Below are positions 1 to 5,047 of a stretch of DNA of 8,293 bases, piece by piece. Below the pieces are notes generated by a model, which was not told where the DNA came from, ran no database searches, and worked only from the letters and a program-made list of their open reading frames with translations. The stretch is from Akkermansiaceae bacterium (GTDB lineage: Bacteria > Verrucomicrobiota > Verrucomicrobiia > Verrucomicrobiales > Akkermansiaceae). The position numbers and the translations under genes are program-made. Position 1 is the first letter of the stretch. Each line of letters starts with the position of its first letter. The stretch spans positions 1 through 8,293 of the forward strand of contig JAQGPE010000235.1 of assembly GCA_028293225.1 (NCBI GenBank), written 5' to 3'.

Positions 1-600
1 GGAGGTGAGATAGCGTCGCACAGAGCCGGCAGATACTCCCAGCCGCCTAGCGATGGCATTGCGGGAAATCCCCTGCCCGGCCAGTTCCAACGCCTCCTCT
101 CTGCGCTTGGCGGTGGTCTCGGCCGCCGGGCTCGTCGCTGATACAGATTGCTTGGTCGTCGCGCGCTTCGCTTTCGGAGCTTTGACGTGCCGCCGACGCA
201 GATCCATCAGCAGGATCTCGAAGCAAGCGAAAAGCAGGCAGGGAGGAACCGCTGCGATGCAGGCCGGTAGCAGGCCTGGGCTGGCGTGGAGGACGTTGAA
301 CAGGATCGAAGCCAATGTGACCCCGATCACCAGCAGCTTGATCCGCTTCTCGTCCGCCATCGCCCCAGTCAGGGCAGCCCGGAGGCACGCCAGTTCGAAC
401 ACGACCACCGCCCCGTCGACCAGGCAGGGCAGCAGGAAGGCGGTGCGAGCCGGAAGCGCCCCCGAGCGGACCGCTAGGTCACGGAGGGCCTCGAAGGACA
501 GCGAGAAAGCAGCGAGCGCTATGCAGCCAACCAGGGCGGCGGTGGCGCGGGTCAAGTAGAGAAGAGCTTTGTCGGGAGCTGGGGTGGAGGTCGTTTCCAT
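1..600 (-). CDS. DUF2637/SpdB-like membrane protein with C-terminal HTH (3' end cut by window edge)
   Basis: The reading frame is open from the ATG at 600 to the left edge, giving 200 codons with no stop, so the C-terminus is missing. Four hydrophobic segments are visible at about residues 17-36, 52-78, 87-105 and 112-133. Conserved-looking stretches FSLSFEALRDLAV (32-44), LVDGAVVV (60-67) and FNVLHA (101-106) match my recollection of the DUF2637 family. That family includes Spd spread proteins of Streptomyces conjugative plasmids. After a basic linker (135-168), residues 168-198 form a helix-turn-helix of the resolvase/LuxR type, with GISRNAIARRLGVSAGSVRRYL. The start is supported by a GAGGGG ribosome site 7 bases upstream. 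A role in plasmid or element maintenance, or as a membrane-tethered DNA-binding protein, is inferred. The family is unusual for a Gram-negative host, which may indicate transfer. Confidence 0.85.
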   Translation of the reverse strand, partial: METTSTPAPDKALLYLTRATAALVGCIALAAFSLSFEALRDLAVRSGALPARTAFLLPCLVDGAVVVFELACLRAALTGAMADEKRIKLLVIGVTLASILFNVLHASPGLLPACIAAVPPCLLFACFEILLMDLRRRHVKAPKAKRATTKQSVSATSPAAETTAKRREEALELAGQGISRNAIARRLGVSAGSVRRYLTS

Positions 601-607
601 AGGCGAA

Positions 608-613
608 CCCCTC
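608..613 (-). promoter_or_regulatory. Shine-Dalgarno site of the DUF2637-like gene
   Basis: On the minus strand the bases read GAGGGG, ending 7 bases before the ATG at 600. It is one of the few good ribosome sites in the window, and it fixes the start of the gene whose end lies outside. Confidence 0.6.
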
Positions 614-893
614 AAAAAAAGCATGGGCCACAATCCCCGGGGAGAGTTGACGGTGGCATTGAGGGCCTTCACAGGCCCGCGAGGTCGCGTTATATGGATT
701 TTCCGATTTGGGGCGCCGTCGGTTCCAGTCGTGTGGCCTGTCGTCAATTGGGTGATCCCTTCTGGATCGAAGGCGTCAGTTCGGAGCAGGGAACGATTTA
801 GTTCTCAGCCCCCCCTCCCCCCAACCTTCGCCCTGCACCAGTAGCCTGGTTAACGAAGCTAGCCCTGCCCTCGCCTGGCCGCTACGCTACCTC
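614..893. other. Divergent intergenic region with small hairpins
   Basis: This stretch separates two divergently read genes and holds no convincing coding sequence; the open frames here lack protein-like composition. Visible structure includes a perfect palindrome TCCCCGGGGA at 634-643, a hairpin GGGCCT-tcac-AGGCCC at 663-678, and a second short hairpin CGCG-aggt-CGCG at 678-689. An AT-rich patch at 690-706 on the minus strand could hold a -10 element for the gene at 600, but no matching -35 box is seen. Two runs of C at 810-821 precede the plus-strand gene. Confidence 0.45.
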
Positions 894-1253
894 GTGGACC
901 TGAGAGAAGCGGAGGGGTATGTCGAACTAGGCATGTGGCAGGAAGCATGGGATTCGCTCGACGAGGTGCCGATTGAAGAACGTGCGACGCCGGCTGTCTT
1001 CCGCCTCCGGATCCGCTGCTGTGCTCCGCTGGATGCATGGAGTGTCGGCGAGGAGATCGCCTACCTGATGGGCCAGAGCCCGCAACCGAGCGATCACCGG
1101 CTGGCGGCCAGCTTCTGGCTCGACTGGGCCCGAGCTGATCCTGCCGTCGCCGCGGACTGCATTGCGGCCGCCATCAACATCTGGCCGGAGAGCAGGGTGG
1201 AGATTCTGGAGGATCCACTGCTCGGCCGGGTACTGTTTCCTGGTCGGCACTAA
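894..1253 (+). CDS. Small helical-repeat (TPR-like) protein, hypothetical
   Basis: The product is 119 residues with no signal peptide or membrane segment, so it is probably cytoplasmic. It is almost entirely predicted helix. The opening AEGYVELGMWQEAWDSLDEVP (residues 6-26) looks like one TPR-type hairpin, and further helix pairs follow around 34-60 and 65-95. I recognise this style of short TPR-like protein from Verrucomicrobiota genomes, where the function is unknown; protein-protein contact is the usual role of such folds. The start used is the GTG at 894, the first canonical start after the upstream in-frame stop at 753-755. The frame is open but start-poor from 756, and an ATG at 930 is the alternative. 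No ribosome site is evident. The gene converges on the nuclease gene ending at 1345. Confidence 0.7.
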   Translation: MDLREAEGYVELGMWQEAWDSLDEVPIEERATPAVFRLRIRCCAPLDAWSVGEEIAYLMGQSPQPSDHRLAASFWLDWARADPAVAADCIAAAINIWPESRVEILEDPLLGRVLFPGRH

Positions 1254-1344
1254 CGGAGTGCGACAGTGCGCGAAGGCGGATAAGTCACGTCGCTACTTTC
1301 GAGCCGTGGAAGCAGCGATGTCCTGAGGACTTTGCGAGATCTTG

Positions 1345-2232
1345 TCACCCTCCGCAGTTCCCGCAGGCCCGCCCCTCTGCCTCGTTGCTGAAGTGGCCGC
1401 TCTTCGTGTTACCGTACCACCGGCAGTGCTGATTGTGGCGAACGCCGTTCGAGTTGATCCAGTATTTCTTCGGTCCCGTCGACTCCTCCCGCTTGGTCTC
1501 CTTGGGCACCGGTCGCGCTTCGGCTTGCGGAACCGCCTTGGGTACTGCTGAAGCCGCAGAGAGTCTCCCAAGCTTCCGGAACTCCCAAGGAGGCATCGGA
1601 GGATTCGGTGCCGCCCATAGGCCTAGGTGGGCTGCCTTGGCCTTCACCTGTAGCCCGGCGATGTCGGCGTCGTGGTTGTATTCGAGGTATTGCCAGGCCC
1701 ACCCGTCGGCGACCATCCGGCGGTTCACGCTGGCACCGTCGGCCTCGATCCAGCCGAGCGATCTCCCATAGCGGTCCTGGCCGCTGATCGTAACCGACAC
1801 ATTCTTGCCGGCGATCAGGGCCGAGAGTGCCGCCTTCGATTTCGCGCCATACTCCTGGCCGCTCTCCGGCGCATCAATGCCCTCCAGACGAATTTTCGTC
1901 TGCTTCTTGCCACCGGAAAGCAGCGTGACGGTATCGCCGTCTGTCACGCCGACGATCTTGCCGGTGAGGGTCTCGACCGGGGAATCCTTGATTGAGCCGA
2001 TCCCTTCGGGGAGTGCTGACTGAGCTGGGAGGACCGGGGCGGCTGGAGACGGCTTCCCAACAGGAACGAGAGCGGCACGTGGAGGAGGCAGGGACTCATC
2101 TCCGCTCGTCGTCCGCTTGATCGAGGAACTGTTGCCAGCCACCCATCCGATGAAGAGAGCCAGAACGATACCCGCCCAGGGCAAGCAGCCAGACTTCTTC
2201 TTGTTCGATGGATATGGAGGAGGACTCGCCAT
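1345..2232 (-). CDS. Membrane-anchored thermonuclease-family (SNase) protein with Cys/His tail
   Basis: The product is 295 residues. A basic N-terminus (KKK at 11-13) and one hydrophobic helix at 17-33 act as a signal anchor. A Pro/Ala-rich linker (48-75) follows, then a staphylococcal-nuclease domain at about 88-208. The catalytic pattern is intact: D98 and D100 in TDGDTVTL, R115, D120 and E123 in IRLEGIDAPES, and R157 in DRYGRSLGWI. These residues bind calcium and position the phosphodiester in known SNases. A second Pro-rich linker leads to a C-terminal module (257-295) with H266, H269, C270, C290 and C293, which may bind zinc. Expected activity is Ca-dependent DNA/RNA cleavage outside the cytoplasmic membrane, for example nutrient scavenging or degradation of incoming DNA. 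It lies 168 bases after a lipoprotein gene in the same direction. The ATG at 2232 has no strong ribosome site. Confidence 0.92.
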   Translation of the reverse strand: MASPPPYPSNKKKSGCLPWAGIVLALFIGWVAGNSSSIKRTTSGDESLPPPRAALVPVGKPSPAAPVLPAQSALPEGIGSIKDSPVETLTGKIVGVTDGDTVTLLSGGKKQTKIRLEGIDAPESGQEYGAKSKAALSALIAGKNVSVTISGQDRYGRSLGWIEADGASVNRRMVADGWAWQYLEYNHDADIAGLQVKAKAAHLGLWAAPNPPMPPWEFRKLGRLSAASAVPKAVPQAEARPVPKETKREESTGPKKYWINSNGVRHNQHCRWYGNTKSGHFSNEAEGRACGNCGG

Positions 2233-2400
2233 GGCCGTTGCTAGTGGAGGAAGCTCCGATCCACCATCACGCGATGAGGCAGTGCTCGATTAGTGAGGTG
2301 AATCTACGGAGCGCCCAACACCGTGGCCCGGCAGCGTCGGGATTTCGACTTCGCACAGAGTCCAGTGTCGGCAGACTTCATCACCGCTTCTCATCCCTGT

Positions 2401-3204
2401 TCAATCCCGCGTCCACTTGTATCCGCCGCCCAGTGTTTGCTCCCGCGTGTAGGTACTGCCACCGCTACTCCTGGTCTGAGATTGTCCGCCGAGTGTCTGA
2501 CCCATCTGATACGTCGTGCCGCTGCTGGACCGGCCTGTGTAGCCTCCGCCCAGGCTCTGAGACCAGTCGGTGGTCCCGCCGGAACTGCTGGTGGTCCGGT
2601 AGCCGCCACCCAGGGGGCGTTCGATCAGGGTCGCATTGCCCTGGCGGTCGCTTACCCCATAGGTGCCACCGAGTGTCTTCCCGAAGGTCAGATCGCTTTC
2701 GTAGGTTGGGCGATAGCTGGATCTGGACCGAGAGCTTGATGTCGTGGAAGTGAGGTAGTCGTCTGATGCAGATGAGGAGCTGAAAAGCGGGCGACTCTGG
2801 TAGCTCGAACCGAAAGTGCCGCCGCCGTCGAGTGAAGATCGGTACGACGGCGTATAGCTGCCGCCTGCCGCGTAGGAAGGGCTGTAGCTGGACCGACGAG
2901 CGATCGCATCAGCCTCGGCAGAAATCCGGTTGAGCGAGACCATGATCCGATCCGCCTCCGCGAGCCGTGGCTTGGTGCGCCTCTTGAAGTCTTCCAATGA
3001 AAGGTCTCCTCGCTTATGCGCTGCATTGTCCGCGTTCTGTTCTTTTACGATCGCACTCATCCGGGTGCTGAGCCGGTCAGTCTCGCGGAGAAGCGGAGAG
3101 TCGAAGGTAGACTGCGATGCGGTCCGAGGTGCCTTTGGGGGCGCGCATGAACTGACCACCAAGAACGAGGCAGACGCGACGAGGAGGAGAATGGGGCGAA
3201 GCAT
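2401..3204 (-). CDS. Ser/Gly-rich lipoprotein with 20-residue repeats
   Basis: Starting at the ATG at 3204 the product is 267 residues. It opens with a lipoprotein signal: MLRP, a hydrophobic core, and the lipobox VVSSC with lipidation at C20. A TTG at 3240 would add 12 residues and give a worse signal, so it was rejected. Residues 35-105 are charged and helical (RETDRLSTRMSAIVKEQN, LSLEDFKRRT). From about 106 the sequence becomes Ser/Tyr/Gly-rich and disordered. The C-terminal 90 residues repeat a motif starting LGG at residues 178, 198, 218, 238 and 258, exactly every 20 residues. The protein is probably anchored in the outer membrane facing the periplasm or surface. The gene follows the BamE-like lipoprotein gene by 51 bases, probably in one transcript. 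No enzymatic motif is seen. Confidence 0.85.
   Translation of the reverse strand: MLRPILLLVASASFLVVSSCAPPKAPRTASQSTFDSPLLRETDRLSTRMSAIVKEQNADNAAHKRGDLSLEDFKRRTKPRLAEADRIMVSLNRISAEADAIARRSSYSPSYAAGGSYTPSYRSSLDGGGTFGSSYQSRPLFSSSSASDDYLTSTTSSSRSRSSYRPTYESDLTFGKTLGGTYGVSDRQGNATLIERPLGGGYRTTSSSGGTTDWSQSLGGGYTGRSSSGTTYQMGQTLGGQSQTRSSGGSTYTREQTLGGGYKWTRD
2404..2673 (-). repeat. In-frame 60-bp repeat encoding five 20-residue LGG units
   Basis: Four full units and one partial unit each begin with L-G-G, usually followed by G-Y or T-Y, then a Ser/Gly-rich loop containing SSG and a Thr/Tyr stretch. The spacing is exactly 20 residues with no insertions. The units have diverged at DNA level, so this is an old protein repeat and not a recent tandem duplication. 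The pattern suggests short beta strands stacked in a solenoid or a surface-exposed beta repeat; this is an inference. Confidence 0.8.
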
Positions 3205-3255
3205 TGTCGTAGTGTGAGGAGTGAATCCAGATCGGACCAAGGAGACGTCAGGTCC

Positions 3256-3948
3256 TCATCGTCTGCGGCCTGATCCTGGTGATGAGCGCGTGTAGGAACT
3301 CACGTAGGTCCCGTTCTTCCGGTAGTATCCACTAACGTGCACAGAACCGCCGCCGTAGCCGCTGGCATGGGAAGTGGGATAGCTCGGAGTCGCTGCCGCG
3401 GTCGTCTCGTCTGACTCAGACGGGACATTCAGAACATCGTCTGATCCGACCGGCCTGGACAACGCAGCCATCGCTTTCCTCGCACGTAGGCGCTCGGCTT
3501 CGGCCAGGGCAGCCGCGGCCTGAAGTGTGTCCAACTTCCCGGAAGTACTGGTGGCCACCGAACTGTTGGCCGATTTCGCCCTCAGCGAACCATCTGCATT
3601 GTCCCAGCGGGTCACCCGACCGCCGACGAACACGACCGAAGAACGACCATAGGTCCACACCTCCGAGCCGGAAGGATAGAGGTCCGGTGAGGTCTCATTT
3701 GGCGGCCCCATCACGAGCCCGACCTGCTCCTTCGTGGAGCCTACCGCGAAAGCCTCGACATCATCTCCTGCGCGATTGACGGGCAATGCTTGAGTCTCAC
3801 TGGTGGAGTTCTCCGATGATGGAGGGCGAACGAAGTTCCCGGCAGTCGGGTTCTGGACTGGAGTGGTCTGACAGGCCGAAAGAGCAAGGCCAATGGCAGC
3901 GATCAGAATACCGGCATACCGATTCGATGGGAGACGAGGGAGGGTCAC
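3256..3948 (-). CDS. BamE/SmpA-like lipoprotein
   Basis: With the GTG start at 3948 the product is 230 residues. The signal peptide ends in the lipobox ALSAC, with lipidation at C26. Residues about 65-124 resemble the SmpA/OmlA (BamE-like) fold: a VGSTKEQVGLVMGPP helix-turn, then EVWTYGRSSVVF and GRVTRWDN strands. These domains usually mediate protein contacts in the envelope. An Ala/Glu/Arg-rich helix follows (138-165), then a low-complexity region and a tail with SGYYRKNGTYV (206-216), a motif seen at the ends of many small secreted bacterial proteins. A TTG at 3987 would extend the protein by 13 residues (total 243). GTG was preferred because the hydrophobic core then sits at a normal distance from the start, but this is not certain. 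It is the first gene of the three-gene minus-strand series. Confidence 0.85.
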   Translation of the reverse strand: MTLPRLPSNRYAGILIAAIGLALSACQTTPVQNPTAGNFVRPPSSENSTSETQALPVNRAGDDVEAFAVGSTKEQVGLVMGPPNETSPDLYPSGSEVWTYGRSSVVFVGGRVTRWDNADGSLRAKSANSSVATSTSGKLDTLQAAAALAEAERLRARKAMAALSRPVGSDDVLNVPSESDETTAAATPSYPTSHASGYGGGSVHVSGYYRKNGTYVSSYTRSSPGSGRRR

Positions 3949-3994
3949 TCCACTCGATCTAACGAATATCTCAATATCTGCCAACAACCAATAA

Positions 3995-4031
3995 GATACG
4001 CGAAGACGTATCGACCGATAGCACGACGTCG
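3995..4031. promoter_or_regulatory. Cluster of overlapping inverted repeats in a divergent promoter region
   Basis: Three dyads sit side by side: GATACG-cgaaga-CGTATC at 3995-4012, TATCG-ac-CGATA at 4009-4020, and the palindrome CGACGTCG at 4024-4031. The first two share bases, so as RNA hairpins they would exclude each other, and as DNA they could be adjacent operator half-sites. A further dyad, CTGCA-t-TGCAG, lies at 4059-4069. The region lies between the lipoprotein gene (minus) and the Cys-rich gene (plus), where a shared regulator could act. Confidence 0.45.
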
Positions 4032-4036
4032 GGTGA

Positions 4037-4065
4037 TTTACAGGGGAGTGTCCGGATGCTGCATT
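4037..4065 (+). promoter_or_regulatory. Possible sigma-70-type promoter of the Cys-rich gene
   Basis: TTTACA at 4037-4042 matches the -35 consensus at five of six positions. Exactly 17 bases later is TGCATT at 4060-4065, a weak -10 matching three of six. Transcription would begin about 30 bases before the ATG at 4101. The -10 lies within the CTGCA-t-TGCAG dyad, which could serve as an operator. The weak -10 keeps confidence low. Confidence 0.25.
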
Positions 4066-4100
4066 GCAGGGAGCTCCAAAACATGCGCGCCTGAAGATGC

Positions 4101-4298
4101 ATGAAAGCCCTCCTCCTTCTCATCTGCATCGGCGGCGCTGCCGTCGGAGCACTCGCGACTCAATTCAAGAGTGAGTCAGCGAACATACCTGATCGCAAGT
4201 CCTCGAAGTGCAACCCGGAAGGCACCTGCACGGCCTGCAAGAACTGCCACAGCTGCGGGAACTGCAAAGCAGGCGGGAAGTGCAGCGTTTGTAAGTGA
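4101..4298 (+). CDS. Small secreted cysteine-rich protein
   Basis: The product is 65 residues. A signal peptide covers residues 1-19 (K2, a hydrophobic core, and a plausible cleavage after ALA at 17-19). The mature part has eight cysteines in its last 29 residues, at 37, 43, 46, 49, 52, 55, 61 and 64. Five of them (43-55) are spaced exactly every third residue, and the linkers hold Lys, Asn, Gly and one His. This could bind metal like a small metallothionein, carry a redox function, or form a disulfide-crosslinked knot after export; none of these is shown. I recall similar short Cys-rich proteins from Verrucomicrobiota, but no named family. It is read divergently from the lipoprotein series and convergent with the triple-module gene. 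The start is the ATG at 4101, directly ahead of the signal peptide. Confidence 0.8.
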   Translation: MKALLLLICIGGAAVGALATQFKSESANIPDRKSSKCNPEGTCTACKNCHSCGNCKAGGKCSVCK

Positions 4299-4356
4299 CC
4301 CCGGTGGAAGACGATGAACTGAGAGGAGGAGGAGGTGCCTCCCCTACCCCCCCTGT

Positions 4357-4388
4357 GAAGCGGCGCCCTCACTTGAGGCGCCGCCTTC
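4357..4388. terminator. Strong hairpin between convergent genes
   Basis: GCGGCGCC at 4360-4367 pairs perfectly with GGCGCCGC at 4377-4384 around a 9-base loop. Past a single bulged C, three more pairs (GAA/TTC) extend the stem. It lies 60 bases after the Cys-rich gene stop, and the stop codon of the opposite-strand gene (4369-4371) is in the loop. There is no good T-run on either side, so it may be a bidirectional or Rho-assisted terminator. A shorter dyad GGAGG-tg-CCTCC precedes it at 4331-4342. Confidence 0.5.
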
Positions 4389-4749
4389 TCTGCACATAGA
4401 CGGCTTGCCGGCTGATCCCAAGAAGCTTGGCTATCTGAATATCGCTCAGGCTCCAGTCGATCGCCTCCCACTGAGCCTTTCGAGGATAGATGTACGACTC
4501 AGGATTCTGCCGAAGTCGCTGAAGGCGGATGGTGCGCAAGGCGCGGCCGTGAGCCTTGGCCAACGCCTCGTCAGTGGCCGACCAGTCGACGCTAGACCAG
4601 TCTACCGCGTCGGCTCGCACCGGTTCTCCGATCGTTCCCGGTGCCAGCTGAGACCGGCGGTTCCTGACTGTACCGAGCTTCCGCCCAGTCAGGCGCATGA
4701 TCTCGGTGTTGGTCAGCGACCAATCGACCTCTTTCCATCGGACCTTCAT
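4369..4749 (-). CDS. Triple tandem HTH-like DNA-binding protein
   Basis: From the ATG at 4749 the product is 126 residues, basic and without a signal peptide. It is built of three homologous modules at about 3-36, 49-82 and 92-126. Each opens with a Trp, then [VI]DWS (DWS at 9-11, 55-57 and 98-100), and continues into a helix-turn-helix: TEIMRLTGRKLGTVRNRRSQL, DEALAKAHGRALRTIRLQRL and IQIAKLLGISRQAVYVQRRRRL. The third matches the classic HTH pattern best, with GISRQAVY as the turn and recognition helix. The protein is probably a transcription regulator or a DNA-organising protein reading an extended site. A TTG at 4800 would add 17 residues but overlap the upstream small ORF; the ATG leaves a 13-base gap and was preferred. 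The likely transcript also carries 4763-4945 and perhaps 5048-6604. Confidence 0.8.
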   Translation of the reverse strand: MKVRWKEVDWSLTNTEIMRLTGRKLGTVRNRRSQLAPGTIGEPVRADAVDWSSVDWSATDEALAKAHGRALRTIRLQRLRQNPESYIYPRKAQWEAIDWSLSDIQIAKLLGISRQAVYVQRRRRLK

Positions 4750-4762
4750 CTGACGATCAGAA

Positions 4763-4945
4763 TCAGGCTTTGATTCCGGCCAGTTCAAGGAACCGGTCAA
4801 GCGGCATTGCTACCTGGATTTGAGGCGAAGTCTGAATGACGTGGACGCCTAAAGCGTTCGAGCCGATCGATGAGAACTGGAGATCCAGGTTGGTGATCGA
4901 GGCTGGAACTTTGCTTCGAAGGTTCAGTGGTCCACTGTGATGCAT
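4763..4945 (-). CDS. Possible 60-residue small protein
   Basis: The frame encodes 60 residues from the ATG at 4945, ending AMPLDRFLELAGIKA. The alternating hydrophobic pattern (ITNLDLQFSSIGSNALGVHVIQ) looks like beta strands, and the end looks like an amphipathic helix, so the composition is more protein-like than that of the shadow frames. It stops 13 bases before the ATG of the triple-module gene and begins 102 bases after the stop of the 518-residue gene, all in the same direction. No family is recognised. It could be a small partner, for example an inhibitor or antitoxin, of the large protein, or simply a chance frame. The longer frame up to 4984 has a less natural N-terminus. Confidence 0.45.
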   Translation of the reverse strand: MHHSGPLNLRSKVPASITNLDLQFSSIGSNALGVHVIQTSPQIQVAMPLDRFLELAGIKA

Positions 4946-5047
4946 GGGTTGTTCAACATGGTACGAAACCAAACAGACTACCAACGTCCGAGCGGAATTC
5001 CGATTACTGATAACGGGCGGTTTGAATTAAGGATTGAAGTTGGCGCA

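Noticed and set aside
53..559. 168-codon open frame on the plus strand
   Set aside because: It is an antisense shadow of the DUF2637-like gene; its translation is Arg/Ala/Ser-rich without domain features, while the opposite strand shows membrane helices and an HTH.
808..822. C-rich run as a G-quadruplex or slippage switch
   Set aside because: It has only two C runs broken by one T, is in an intergenic region, and does not meet the four-run rule.
2404..2673. Possible CRISPR or DNA-level tandem array
   Set aside because: The regular 60-base spacing comes from a diverged in-frame protein repeat; the DNA units are not identical and have no spacer pattern.
2208..2753. 181-codon plus-strand frame
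   Set aside because: It lies antisense to the start of the nuclease gene and the repeat lipoprotein gene, and its Arg/Ser/Cys-rich translation reflects the repeats on the other strand.
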